DNA of 64,000 bases from Rhyzopertha dominica (lineage: Eukaryota; Arthropoda; Insecta; Coleoptera; Bostrichidae). The notes under the pieces were generated by a model that was given only the letters and a program-made list of their open reading frames with translations, was not told the DNA's origin and searched no databases. This document shows, piece after piece, positions 11,810 through 24,910 of the stretch. Position numbers and translations under genes: made by a program. The DNA is taken from positions 58,740,911-58,804,910 of the forward strand of contig QCXZ01000137.1 of NCBI GenBank assembly GCA_025024175.1. The letters run 5' to 3'. Within the stretch, counting starts at the first letter, position 1, and each line of letters starts with the position of its first letter.

Positions 11810-14095
11810 GGGGAAAATCGCCTAAAATGGCCCCGTGGGTTAAAATGGTCTCCTACTACAATTCGAAGAAGTCAAACTCGGCACCTAGCTTTTCAACATT
11901 ATCATAACTGTTACATCCCGACTGCCATCTGTTGGTATCGGTTTGACTTTTAAGTGCCACCAATGCGACGCAAAACATAACGTGTCGTTCAAAGTGTTAA
12001 TTTCGTGCGGCAGAAAATAGCAACCATAGAAATTGGATACGAGGTGGGTAAATATCTTCAGTTATATTTTTTTTATTAACTATCACGTAACATGTTAAAA
12101 ATGTGATTTATTGCGGGTATTCTTGTGCTAGCTAATATGGTCCCGTAACACGGTCCTAAAACGGACCCAGGGCTCATTTCACCTCCCAGGTACCATTTCA
12201 CCTTCGCAGTATAAAATTCTCGTCATTTCTGAAATATCACGTTTGCACAACTACACTTTTATCCACGATGGTTTCTAAATATGGTCAAAAATCAATTCGT
12301 CAGAGCTGGGACCCCGAATAAATGACAACATTAGAGGAAATAGGCAGAGGAATGCCATTTAAAACGGCCGCTCGTATATTCGATTTGCCACACACAACCC
12401 TTTAATGCGGGGCTAAAGACGACAATAAGTTGGTAACTGAGAAATGGGGATGAAATGTCCACATTTATATTTTATGTTTCTGTGGGCGAAGAGTTACAAG
12501 AAACATCTTGGAAGATACATAACAACTTTTCCTGAAAATTTAGAAATGTCCCTTAAAACTCACCATAGGTTCTCTCATTAAACGATTTTCTGGGAAGAAA
12601 TCCGGAATTGTCGTCTAGGACACCTGAGGCAACATCTGCAGCACGTGCTCGGGGCTTTAACAAGGCAGCAGTCGCCAAGTTTTTTGGATCCTTGAAGAAG
12701 TCATGAGGGTGAAGAACATCACCAGTCCTGAAAGTATCTTTAACATGGATGAGGCAGGTATATCAAAAGTTCCTAGTAAACTGAAAAAGATAATCGCTCA
12801 TAAAGGCCGGAAGCAAGTGGGAACATTGAGTAGTGCAGAAAGAGCACAAAGAGTCACTGTTGTTTTATGTGTCAATGCCGCTGGTCAGTTTATTCCACCT
12901 GGAATCGTATTTCCACGGAAACGTCGGAATGAGTTTTATTTTAAGGCCATTTGCTAATGGAATGGGTCGGGCTACATGAAGTCGGACACAATTCTTAGAA
13001 CATTTTCAAAAACATGCCCACAGCAGTGTGGATAGAAACGTTCTTCTGATAGTGGATGGACACACGACGCATAAATCAGTGGAAGCAATAGAGTATTGCA
13101 GGGCACATGGAATCATACACTGTAGTCACGAAATGCAGCCCTTGGACGTGGCAGTGTTTTCACCATTGATGACCTACTACAAGGAAGAGCTCAATTTATG
13201 GCTTCACTCCAATCCAGAAAAAAATGTGACTATATAATGTTGGCAGTTTGTTCGGAAACGCTTTCAGGAGGGCAGCTACGCTTAACAATGGACTAAGTGG
13301 GTTTGAGAAGACATGAATTTTTCCTTTCAATCCGTACGTATTTCCCGATTGGAAGTTCTCAGGTTCAGACACCGCAAGCTAGAGAACAATCTTCATCAAG
13401 TGATGGCAGCTCCGAGGAATCAGAAGAATTGCAAGCGAGTGGCCACTCATCGGACGACGTTAGCATCTGCAGCAACAATAATGGCGATGAAGACATTCAA
13501 GTGAGAATCGTAGGAAATGTTACACCCCCGCCTAGCTCTGTGCCTGTGGAAAGCAGCCAGTAGCCTTCTTCAAAAGCTGCGTCGACCAAAGATTTATTCT
13601 CAGAGAGCAAGGCCAAAGCATTGAAATCGAAATCTTCGTTGCAAGCTAAATCACGCAAGAAAACTGCTCCAAAAAAAGTGCGAGGGATGAAGATGCACCA
13701 TGCATCTTTTGCTCAGAAGTGTTCAGTACTTCTGAACCTAATGCACAGTGGTTACAGTGTAGTGTTTGTCAGGGTTGGGCTCATGTAGCATGTGCAGGTG
13801 TAAGCCCAAAGAGGAAGACCTGTTTTTGTGATTTCTGTAATTAACCTACTAAGGACCATTTTACCCTACGTTGAAGTCCATTTTGCGTTACTAGTGTCCT
13901 AAAATGCCCCCTTACTTCGTTTTTTTCCAGAATTTTTTTTTACATTTTGTTTCTTCACTGTATTATAAATTTATATTTTATTTGTTTCTTAAATGTCGAA
14001 GTACGTTCACTGCATAAAACATTTAGGTTTTGAGTGAAACAATAATACTTAATGGCTTATTTGTGTTAAGGGGGCCGTTTTGTCAGAAGTTCCCC
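11810..14095 (+). mobile_element. Pogo-family DNA transposon, full length but inactive
   Basis: The left end begins GGGGAAAATCGCCTAAAATG (11810) and the right end is its imperfect inverted copy, ...CCGTTTTGTCAGAAGTTCCCC (to 14095). Both carry the outer GGGGAA and inner AAAAtGGCCCC blocks. The dinucleotide TA flanks each side (11808-11809 and 14096-14097), the target duplication expected of Tc1/mariner/pogo elements. The inside holds a degraded pogo-type transposase with a C-terminal PHD finger. At about 2.3 kb the length is normal for the group. It is inserted into the RT region of an older LINE, so it is the younger of the two. Confidence 0.88.
12268..13844 (+). pseudogene. Pogo transposase pseudogene (HTH_psq, DDE_1, PHD finger)
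   Basis: The start MVSKYGQKSIRQSW is followed by a stop (TAA at 12319), then MTTLEEIGRGMPFKTAARIF, a pipsqueak-type helix-turn-helix. Further on come the catalytic DDE_1 landmarks: FNMDEAG (first Asp, about 12733), IIAHKGRKQVGTLSSAERAQ, IPPGIVFPRKR, LLIVDGHTTHKS (second Asp, about 13049) and MQPLDVAVFSPL (third Asp, about 13147). The C-terminus reads CIFCSEVF, WLQCSVCQGWAHVACAGV and CFCDFCN, a PHD-type Cys4-His-Cys3 finger ending at TAA 13842-13844. Multiple stops and frameshifts (for example at 12404, 12955 and 13235) inactivate it. In life the protein would bind the terminal repeats and move the element. Confidence 0.85.
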
Positions 14096-14097
14096 TA

Positions 14098-15710
14098 TTT
14101 GCTTCAACGATTGCACCCATGTTATATGAGAAATACATTTAAGTATCATCTGCATAGAAATAATATTTGCAGTACTTTCTGGCTGCATACAATTGAAATG
14201 TATAAAGAGAAAATAAAAAGGGAACCAGTACTGATCCCTGCGAAATTGAGAACATGGCCATGGAGGTTTAGTTTTACCCACGGTTGTTCAATAATGTTAT
14301 TGTCAATACTTCTTAGCATAAGTGAATTATATAGCACGATTTAATGTACATCGCCACATCCACCCCCACGATCGTGTCTATCTCTTCTGTACAGATTGTA
14401 ATTTTTGAAATGTATGTCTGGATTTTTCACACCTGAATCCAACCAAGTTTTCGCTAGGCATATTATGTCAAATTGTTTGCAATACACAAAGTCCTTGAAT
14501 TTAACAAAATTACCAATAATTAAGATAATATTATAATTTACAATTTTCAGCAACCTAATCATATAATATTTTAAACAGAAAGTATAACAACCCAAGATGT
14601 AAGATATTTATTGTAATTTTAAATTATATACATTTTAATCCTACCTTACTTCAGCTCTAGTGCACATCATTCAAGGATTTCTCATCAGATATAACAAATA
14701 CATCTGAGACATCCGATTTCCACTTCATGATTTTCCCATTTCTTGTCCAGAGATGTTTGATTTTTTTTAACCCTCTTTACATTTAGCGAGCAACTTTTTG
14801 TTGGCAGCAATGAGATGGTCGTTGATATACACTAAATTCTTCGCTACGGCGGTGCTTACCCATTCATCACTAATATCACATAAGGCCAGGTTCCTTTTGA
14901 CTTTCCAATCTGTATGAAATTCTAACTTCTTCATACAAGAAACGAAGGATACTATAATTGGTCGATCAAATTGGTCGTTTCGCTTCCCTACTCTGTTGCA
15001 GTTGTCTATATCATGCATTTCCAGTTAAATATTCAAGTCTTTGCTTACTTTTTTTTATAATTGCGAATACGTTTTCGCCTTTCATTTCAGGTATTCCTCG
15101 GATTTCCAGATTATTTGATGGACTGTATTGTTGTAAGTCGTTAATTTCCAGCTTCAGCTTTCGATTTTGGTTTTCGAGGACCGTGCATCTATCAAAGACA
15201 GAGCTTCTATTTAAGCAAAACTCTGTGCAAGCCTGCTTTCCAAACTTTTTATCATTGATGAGTTATCATCAATCTTCTCGTTACAAACTTCCACAGTTAT
15301 TCTGACAAACTCTTGATTCAATGACGTCAAATTCTTTATTGCTTTCATGATGTCACGTGGATATGGTTCTATACAATTACTGCACAACCATTCATCAGCA
15401 GAGTTGGCATCCACACATGCAGCATGACATATATTAGTGCAACCTTTTCATTAAATTTAATTGCTTTTCGTTGATTAATCATTGTACTGCACACGGAACA
15501 GGTCGACATCTTCGATATATTTTCAATGGCACTTTTTAGGCACGAGACAAAAACAGATAAACCTTTGTCCTTAACAGAATGAACCCGAACACACCGAAAC
15601 AAAAGTACTTTATAAACAGTAGGTTTACTTAAGCAAGAGCTTTTACATTTCACTAGATAATAGTGGCACCTATTACTTAATGTTTCACACAAACTCAAGT
15701 CCGTTCTCAT
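14098..15710 (-). pseudogene. Jockey-like LINE, 5' part: PHD-bearing ORF1, endonuclease N-terminus, RT core
   Basis: Read on the reverse strand, the region begins with CSVCSTMINQRKAIKFNEKV then DANSADEWLCSNC, a PHD-like ORF1 zinc finger broken by a frameshift. A coiled-coil-like piece (CNEKIDDNSSMIKSLESRL) and a basic RNA-binding-like domain (RPIIVSFVS, HTDWKVKRNLALCDI) follow. The APE endonuclease start is at 14595-14341: FDIICLAKTWLDSGV and YNLYRRDRHDRGGG. The sequence then jumps straight to RT motifs GSLFIFSLYI and YYFYADDT (YADD codons 14145-14156), so the endonuclease C-terminus and RT N-terminus are deleted. A stop replaces the expected Gln just after YADDT. The element is dead and is continued at 11027-11809. 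Confidence 0.82.
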
Positions 15711-15800
15711 AGAATAAATCGCTTAAAAATGATTGAATTGGAGCATTTGGGCTGATAGAGTGAAGTGAAAGAAGAGTCGACAAATTAATTTGCCAGTATA

Positions 15801-15878
15801 GAAGAGAATGCATTATTAGTAATGGCAACCCTCCTTGACACTAGGTTCAAAAATAAAAACTTTGAGAACGCCGTCTAG
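15801..15878 (+). pseudogene. hAT (ZBED-type) transposase scrap
   Basis: The frame EENALLVMATLLDTRFKNKN followed by FENAV resembles the 'maTlLDPRFK...F' block near the C-terminus of ZBED/hAT transposases; Pro is replaced by Thr here. The frame ends at TAG 15876-15878. Nothing else of the transposase was recognised around it, so this is a small relic. Confidence 0.5.
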
Positions 15879-18800
15879 TTTAAAAAATAAAAGCCACAAA
15901 ACAGCAGAAATAACGGTCTACATATTTCAGGAGAAGTACAACCAAAGCACAATACTGATGGAAACTTGCCAGTGTTAAAGGAAGACAGTTCTGAAAATAT
16001 ACCATTGTATAAAAACTGCTTTAACAGAATCTGTAATTGAAATGATAGATTTGTTCAAGAACCTTTGTTACAAAGAGAGGGCAATCCATTTAATTGATAC
16101 TGACAGAGGAAATATTCGTACCGCAGGCTTTTCTAAGTAATGGAACGAACACTATGCTTAGTACGTTGTTGTGTACAGTGTGAGCGGTTGTTTTCTAAAG
16201 AGGCAATTATTGATCCCCACAAAGATATAAATAGTCGCATCTTTGAGTTATAATATGAAGTAAGTTGCTCCACGTGGTTGATTTTAAATTATCGTACACT
16301 CATGGGCACGATTAATATTATTATTGCTAGCTAACAAAGTCGGCTGCGAAAGCGAACACAGCACAATATAAGTGTTATTGTTTTGTACCGTTGGCAAGAT
16401 GAGCAAGATTGCCTGGTGACAGAGAGCTTAAAAAAGCCAAAATTATTATCAGTATATAACCAGTTGAGTCGTCAGGTAGGAAATTATTTCTTAGATTTAA
16501 ACTTTGATTATAATATTTCAAATCGTAGTAATAAACTCAATAGTGTATGTCTATCATTAACATACATTTATGTAGTGCAAATAAATTTTGTGATTGTATA
16601 CTTCGGGGTTTCTGTCACAACTATCCCATCTGCGGCACTAAAGTACCACTACCCCTCTGCTATATTAGTTTATTTATGTTACAGCATCGGGTACATATAA
16701 GCTCGGTACCAAACTTAATCCTCAATAAAATAAACGGGCCAACCCATCATTGTAAATTAAGGTAATTTTAAGCTAACCCTTATGAGTCGGGTGATCAGCG
16801 GACTTCCCACAAGTAAAACGAAACTCACACCCATTGCTTATTTTAATTAGGTATTACATATAAACAACCTATTAAGCCCCGGTTCTACAACGCAGGTATA
16901 TACCCTAAATAAGATTATCCAAGGAATAAGGTCAGCATCAAATTCAAGCTATTTAGGTTTAACAACAGATCCGTGGGAATCTTTCCATACGCACTTTTCC
17001 AACGCTTTATACTATACCCATCATAATATAAATATTTTTACCCAAATGCTATTACAAATCCAAATCAGCATTTACATAAAAACACAAAACATTAAAATCT
17101 CGGTCGTTATCAAAACTAAAAAAAAAGTAAATCAACCTGAAGACTTTTTACAAGAAAAGCTGTGCCAGCAAAGAGATGGCATTATTAGTGAATAAGTTTG
17201 TTAAACTGTTTTCACATAACGTACATAACGATGCTTACTGAAATGCTTTATTTTGGTGTTTTTAATCAAGTATGTAAATACTTAATTTACAAATTACATT
17301 ATGTTCATAAATATGAAAAATGTTAAATCAAACATCTTCTCATGTAAAATAAATTCAAACCAGTAACTTCCTTCCTAGATGCGGACACGTTAAGCACTAA
17401 GCCATAAGAATGCGATTTTCGTTTAAGGACAAACTTATTACTTTAAATATTTAACTGTTTGTAATATTAATAGGGTTATCGTTTAAAATTTATATAAATT
17501 CCTAAAACTACCTGTTTGACGAATGGTAATAGCGAGTTTTTTAGTATTAAGTTAAAATACCGTAACCCTTAAGGCTGGGATCCTAGAGAAAGAAGTTTCA
17601 CGACATCTCCCATTTCACTCATGCGAGCTGTACGATGGCGGTACCTAGCGGATTATAGATGCATATACAAGCGTAGTAAAATGTCTATGTTAAAATCGAA
17701 TAGTCCGGATTACAGATTCCTGTAACCATGGATGCATAATAATAGCGTGGTCTGAATCACGTCTGAATATTATTCACATACATATAAAAAACTAACCGCG
17801 ACAACGATAATAGGGTTAGCCAAAATTGCTTGCGTGTCGCTCGTACCTGAGCGGCCTCAGCGCGCGTCCGGATACTGCGTAATATACGTAGGAAGTCTAG
17901 GAAGTGCATCAGTATTATCAGGAGTACGTACCTATATGAACTTTAAATCTTTAATAGGCATTTTTAATCTAAAAAGGATGCGTTTTAGGACTTTTAATAC
18001 GAATTATATTTTTCGTGTTATTTTCTACCAATCAGAACTTTCAATTTAGTAGAGGTACCTCGTATAATTTCGATTATTTCCTTCCTGTCAATTTTTACCA
18101 ATCAGTGACAAAAATTCGTTCTATGGTTTCTATGTATACTAACTTAGGAAATAATCTTACTACATATCTACATATCTATGAAAAAAATCGAAAAGAAACT
18201 CGTTTCTAAACCATTTGTTTAACAATAGCATTCCGCTAGTTGCAAAATCCTTGTCTTCGACTTAGATTTATAAAACAACTAGAGCTCATTCTATTTAATT
18301 GTTAAACAAATACCACTGAAACTGGCTTATTCGAATTTTTCCAAAAAAAATTGATGCACTAGGGGATATATTACCTGTGAATATACCCCTTGACGACGTG
18401 ATATAATAGGCCTGTTCACAAATTTTCAATTTATCAAGAACTTGGTAATACCTGTGTAGCTCAACATCTCATCAACACCTGCAAGCAGATTTCAATTGAA
18501 TGTGATTTATTTAAAATACACGTAATTGTTATCAAATATCTGTCGATCAGTCGCTCAGTAGAATATTTGAGCTTAATTTACCTGATCGGTATGTCGCGCA
18601 GTTACTGTAATAATAAATTACCTTATATAAAGTGCTCAAAGTACAGGAATTCTGTGGCCCGCTGCGCAAGTGACGTATACGCTAGCCTCCATACAAAGGT
18701 GTCGTTTTTTGGATGCTAATGCGCGGCAAAAGTTCAGATGGCGATATTTTGAAAATTATAAGTGCAGTTAAAAATCTATTTGCTGGAGGGTTATCAGTGC

Positions 18801-19126
18801 CCTAAGTACTACTGAAAAATGTACAGTTTTTGATAAAAATGAATTTTACTGAACAGGCTTCGATGTTTCGACTGGGATCAACAGCAAAATAATGAAAAAT
18901 CTACAGCCATGATTTAATAACAGTCAGAACAACGATGTGTTGTATTTGTAAATGAAAGTCAATTAAAATCGCGATGAATCGCTTCGGAGAAGAAACAAAA
19001 CACAATATGCAAAAAAATTTTATTTGCTCAATCGCTTTAATAAACGCCCAAAACCAAAATTTGAGCAAAAAATTTATTGTCTGTGGATCTGGCGGTCTGT
19101 GCGTGGACGCGATAAAGACTTAACAT
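15879..19126. other. Unannotated stretch
   Basis: No coding exon, RNA gene or element is supported. A short GC-richer patch occurs at 17820-17890 and another at 18650-18730. Open frames at 16383-16765 and 17834-18209 have no family features. Confidence 0.35.
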
Positions 19127-21144
19127 ATGAATTTGAAATTTGGCATACATATAAATCTCAACTACTCAAAGCGACCTATTGTTTTTGGGATAAGTAAGCG
19201 TATAGGGAAGGGGGTGAAATTGGGGGGGTAACTATCTTTCTTGCAAATTTTAATTTTTGTCCTTCTAGTATGTAATTAGTAGTACAATTGCGAGTATTAT
19301 TCGTCCATATAAATTTTCTGTGCAGCAAACGGTTTAGAAGATATTAGCAAAAAACCGTCACAAAGAAAACGGTTTTTCCTAAATATCTACGAAAATACTC
19401 AATATATTCAAAAAGTGAAAATGCCACCACAGATAGGAAAAAACATTTCGTACAAAAAGTGTTTTAAAAACTGTTTCCAAAAGATTGACGTTTTTCGAAA
19501 TATTTCCAAGAAACTGGATTTTGGACCCTGTTCATACGAAAAAATTTTGCTATTTCATAATTATAGAAAATCAAATTTCAGATCGAAAAGCACTCTTGCA
19601 ATTTTTTTTGTTAATTTAATAATTTTCGAGTCATTTACAAAAAAAAAATTAAAATTTTACGGATTATTGCTAATAATACGGGAACCGTTTGTTGCTTAAA
19701 AAAATGTGTGGAGACAAAAAATGTTCAAAACCTCATTATTAATCGTATAATACCCCTAGAAAGCGTCCTCCTGAACACGAATATGAAATCAGTTTCTTGC
19801 GGTCGCGCCTAGTTTTCGAAAAATTAAAGTTACAATTTGGACTTTACGACGCGGAGTGTTCTTCCTTATGCCACGCAGTGTCACATGCTCCTGAAGGTCC
19901 GTTTGTCCTACGCGAGCGCGTTTCAAGCAGATTTGGGGGTTCTTTTTTACCGCGCGATTTTTCTCATAAATAGCGCGGTAAAAAAACAACCCCCAAATCT
20001 GCTTGAAAACGTACTCGCGTAGGACGAACGGACGTTGAGGAATACGTATAAAGTACCGTAGTTATCCGCCATTTTAGTGCAAAATAGCAGCGGTAAATTT
20101 AAATATTTATGTAGAAGACGGGATCAAACCTATTTGGTTTCTATGGTTTTGGTTCCATCCGCCATTTTAATGCAAAAATATGGACAATGAATTGCGGTAC
20201 TTTGGCCCCGTTGCACAGAGTGGTTAACCAGACCCCCCGGTTAACACGCGATCAACGGGCAATTGTCATGGAAACGGTTCTATTTAAGCGTTCTTCATTG
20301 GTGCTGCCTATTGGCAACGGCTGGTTAACCGCGTGTTAACCAGGAGGTCTGGTTAACCACGCTTTGGGCAACGGACCCTTAATCTATCTAGTGACTTTAC
20401 AAAAAAAAGAGGGCCTAAACGCCTCAAAAATCGCGTGGCAAAAAAGCAACTCCCAAATCTGTTTGGAAACCCCTCGCGTATGACTACCGGACGTTAAGGA
20501 GCATGCGACACCGCGCGACATAAAGAGAGAACACTCCGCGTCGTAAAGTAATTCCAAACTGAAACATTATTTTTTTTAAACTAGGCGCAACCGCAAGAAA
20601 CGGATTTTACATTCGTGTTCAGGAGGCCATTTTCTAGCGGTATGCACAATTTGAGCTAGATATGTCATGGAACGCTATAGTAAATAATTGCCATTTTATT
20701 TTATTTACAATATATTTATGTTATTTATATTTAAATAGATTAAAATTTTGTGGACAGGATCCAAAATCCAGTTTTTTGGAAATATTTCGTAAATATCAAT
20801 ATTTGGAAAATATTTTTAAAACACTTTTTGTGAGAAATCTATTTCCTATCTGTTGGTATTTACACTTTTTGAATATATTAAGTATTTTCGGAGATATTTA
20901 GGAAAAACCGGTTTTTTTTCAGTGACGGTTTCTTGCTAATATCTTCTAAACCGTTTGCTGCACCGAAAATTTATAGGGACGCATAATACTCGCAATAATA
21001 CTACTAATTACATTGATACTAAAAAAGAGAAAAATTTGCAAAAAGGGTAGTTTTTACTACTATTACTACTTATCCCAAAAACAATAGGTCGCTTTGGGAA
21101 CCTAGTTGAGATTTATATGTACCTATGCCAAATTTCAAGTTCAT
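19127..21144. mobile_element. Large foldback (inverted-repeat) element, about 2 kb
   Basis: Sequence from 19127 rightward is repeated in inverse from 21144 leftward. AATTTGAAATTTGGCATA with AAAGCGACCTATTGTTTTTG (left, 19130-19190) matches its complement at 21070-21140. Further matches pair 19310-19410 with 20865-20960 (the ccgtttgctgca and ggaaaaaccg blocks) and 19757-19862 with 20525-20640 (cgcggagtgttct, tcctgaacacgaat). The core around 19845-20036 is itself palindromic (cagatttgggggtt / aacccccaaatctg), and a third copy of that core lies at 20425-20545. No coding capacity was recognised. Exact ends and target duplication were not determined. Confidence 0.75.
20208..20381. mobile_element. 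Small palindromic MITE nested in the 19-21 kb foldback
   Basis: The left end GTTGCACAGAGTGGTTAACC continues into AGACCCCC and GGTTAACACGCG. The right end carries CGCGTGTTAACCAGGAGGTC followed by TGGTTAACCACGC and TTTGGGCAAC, an imperfect inverse. The element is about 170 bp with nearly continuous terminal repeats and no coding capacity. It interrupts the right half of the larger foldback and so is younger than it. Confidence 0.7.
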
Positions 21145-24100
21145 TTTACTGCAACACTACACCCCAGTACCTACTAATCTAAGTTATTAGTGGCATGCAG
21201 ACGCTCAGCGTCTTGACCTTGGTTAATGTTCCGTGCATTTTGGAACGCAAATTCGATGCTACAGATGTACAGAATCTTCTCACACGCCAAAAGCGGGGTA
21301 ACAATTTGCAGAAATTAAAAATATGAAAACAAATACATTCCTGCCTTTAACTTTACCATTTTTTAATTACATGTTTAAAGTACCTATAGGGCCTAACAGA
21401 TTAAAATAGTACATACATAATACATAAACGATTACTGTTACTGTTCACCTGAACCTGAATTTATATTTAATAGTCAAAGGTCAAAGGTCGTACGGCACTC
21501 TTCCCTCCTTAGCACATGCAACAACCTAATCTCTTACACCACCATCTATCAATGTTTTACTGGACTACGTCTGAACTATACCGCTTTAGCGAAGACGCGA
21601 TTTTATTGTGATCTGCCAATTTCCATCTTAAATTCGTAGCGAATATCGACCTTATTGACGTTGCCGATTTGGTGATAAATGACTTCCTTCAAAACGGGAA
21701 ATCTAAAAAAATACCGTATAGTCTGTAACGAAATAGGAACCAATATAAAGGTAAGGAATTGGGCATTTTCGTATGCTAAAACTTCTTTTGAATAGTACAT
21801 CAGAATTCAAAGTAATCGACAAGCAAGTATTCCCGCCATAGGTAAAATTTTACGCAATATTTACGCTGTTACTATATTAAATATATAGCAATTATGAACT
21901 TAACAAATAGCACACGCGAAGCATCAATTCTTCTTATTGTTAAGGATCACTTCGTATTTCTAATAGAGTGAGTAATTTTTTACATTTCCCGTTTTGTAGC
22001 GGTGTATGTCGCCCATGTATTAGCTTACGGCGATACCCCAACCTTAAAGTCACGCTATCCAAATGCTATGCATGCGTAGTAGACAGTTTAACGTCTACAA
22101 TATCCCGTTAAATATTATTGCAATAACTCCTCAATGAACAAACAAAGCTGAATAACAAATCCGTAATGCATTTTCAAAGCCATTGTGGCTTAGTTTATTA
22201 CATTTGCGGTACCTATTAGTTAGGTAATAAATTAGAAACCCATTATGAATAAACCTAAATTAAATATAACCCTTAAATCTAACCGGCACTTTCACCACAT
22301 ATCCACTGCTTGTCATTTTTTGCACCACTTTTAGTAACATTCTTATGTTCGACTTTAATATCTAGACTCTGATGAGTCACCTAAATTAGACTCTAAGGTA
22401 TCACCTGCATTGGAGTCTGACCATTCAAACTTGCTACATGTTGGTTTCAAATGGTTTAACTTGCATCTTACTAAATTACCTCATTCATTCAACAAACTGT
22501 AAGATCTAAGGTAATTGGTGTATGTCAACAATCTGTGCTTTTTCCCATGTATTGTTATGCCTACGAACAATATAAGTATTAAAGTATTAAAAATGGTCTC
22601 TCTTCCGCAAGCAGTCTAATCATATTGTTGTTTCTAATGTTTTTGTTTAGCAACAAGTTTAGAATGAACATTATTAGAAGCAACATTTCGTGGCAGGTCC
22701 TATGTACTTGGAGCAACAGCCCTTACAGATACTGGGCTATTTCTAAATTCCAGTAAAATTAGATAAATGTCTATCTTACTTTCCGATTTTTTTACAGCAT
22801 TTTGGGTGTCTGGACTAGTTACCGCTTCAATATTCCAAGATTTTGCATATCGAGAAAATATACTATGAAGAAAAGCACATCACTTACAAGCCTTTAATCC
22901 TATTCCTACCTTATCTTATCTCTTATCCAAGACAATAGGGAACTAATACCCATGGTGTTCCTCATTTAATAGACATATACTTGTTTTAGTGCATATTATT
23001 AAGAAGATGACGTCGTTCTAACTAGCAAAAAAACATTAAATGAATAAACCACACAGTTTAATATATTATTTTTATTTTAACATTACATTACATCACTGGT
23101 CATAATTCTTTAAATTAGACTAAAACAGTTACCATCAGAGCCATAAATTGCAAGTAATGAAAACATTCCAGTTCCCAAAATGAAGGTTTTTGCAAGTACA
23201 AGCTGTAGACAGAAGTAAACATGAAAGAAGCAAATCCAAATTTTGTCGAAGTGGTTTCTAAGTAGTTGTTATAACAGCAGTAACACAATTACTAGCCTTA
23301 TTCAAAACTGCAAATTCTTAAATTTATATGTTGTTTTGCATCTTTGCAGATTTGTTAAATGTTACATGATTAAACAATTTAATACTGGTAAAGCGTTCTT
23401 CTCTGTTTGTATATGACAAAAGGATTTGTTTGTCTCTTATTTACAGTACCTACAGTATCTCTTGCAATTTTTAAAACCGATATTTGCTATTATCCCATCG
23501 TCTCAATTCATTTAAAATTATTTATGTCATAAATACCCTATTTTAAATCGTTCGGTAATCGTCATATTTCTTGCAACGGTTGTAATGCTGCTCTTGCCGA
23601 ACTGTTATTAACAGAAAGGCATACTGTTGCTTTAAATTTTAAATATCTCCTATACGTAAATAGTTTGCAGAAATTACATAACATTCGAGGCAATATTTAA
23701 CATTAGTGTTAGTTTTAGAAGATAAAATAGGGCAATACCTTACGGTTTCTCAAAACTTTATTGCACTTAATACGAGTATTTAATACTATCTATGAAAAAT
23801 AAGTCGATTATGACTACTATAAAGAACTTATTGTTAACTGAAAGATAATCTATAAGGAGCAATAGATTAACCCAACATGTTGTGATTTGTAGAACCGGAA
23901 ATGGAATCTTTTATACTGATATTGATAACAAATGCTTTGAAAAACATTAAGACACGAAAAGAAGATGCGGGGTCGCTACGTAGCAAAACGATTGGCAAGA
24001 CCTGTCACGTCTTCAGTTAAAATCCTCTAATATAAGTTGTACGATATGTGAAACTTTTTGTGCTGTTTGTTTCAGCGCGTCTATTCTGTATTTCATTAAA

Positions 24101-24910
24101 ATGTTTAACTCTTGCTTTTAAAACATGAAAGTGTGCATATATGTCCCACAGGAATGTTAGTTTTATATTTCATTGATACCTTATCCTTGTTCTGACGTGG
24201 ACATGTTTTGTGCCTCACATGGAGGGTCGTGTTGTGAAAATCTCTATGTACAGATACCTACATTGCCGATTGCCAAGTCATTTATATTGCCTAATGATCA
24301 TTTGGGTCTATTTGCGAAACGTAGTGAAATAATATTACTTTCAATCATTAATTTTTGTCATATCATTCATTTTACCTCACAATCAATTACCTCCTCTACC
24401 ATGCACGTATTTAAGATGGAAGTATTCACACCAAACGTACGGGTTTATCAAAGATAGGGCCACTAGATAGATTTATACGAGTATTGTTCCAAAAACCGGA
24501 ATCGCCTGGAAGATGCATGCCCAGAATTTATTTTTTTATGTTCTATTACTTCATTGTTACTATCCTAAGTCAGCTTCAACAAGAAATTTATATCAAACTT
24601 ACTACTTGAAATTTAAGACTACTTCTAAAACGCTACATATTCAATAATTTTTTTCGTTTTTTTTCTGTTTCAATACCATTCATCATTAATTTATTTTTTC
24701 TCCGCCGTCTTCGTGATGGTGCCTTTCCTACATCCGCAATATTTTCTTCTTGTCCATCACGAACTTTTCCATATTTAGGAAAAGGATCTTTTGAATTGCT
24801 GATTAGTGACATAACGTCCTTGATTGCTTTAAAGGAATATATTTTAGTAATAAGTACTATAAGAAGTTTGGCAACCTGGCACACAGTCCGGCGACACCGA
24901 GATGCCAGAA
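21145..24910. other. Unannotated stretch
   Basis: No gene is supported. A DR1-type nuclear receptor-like motif lies at 21478-21490. A reverse-strand acidic frame near 22350-22440 (with GDTLESNLGDSSES) has no recognised parent. Frames at 24173-24457 (+) and 24633-24884 (-) are unrecognised; the latter has a basic RRRRRKNK run. Confidence 0.35.
21478..21490 (+). promoter_or_regulatory. DR1-like nuclear receptor half-site pair
   Basis: AGGTCA-A-AGGTCG is a near-perfect direct repeat of AGGTCA with one spacer, the consensus bound by HNF4/USP-type nuclear receptors. There is no gene nearby on either strand, so a chance match is quite possible. Confidence 0.2.

Noticed and set aside
22360..22450. 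Acidic reverse-strand frame with GDTLESNLGDSSES, and a CTGATGAG string on the + strand
   Set aside because: The frame is too short with no family likeness, and the CTGATGAG lacks a following GAAA at a sensible distance, so neither a gene nor a ribozyme is supported.
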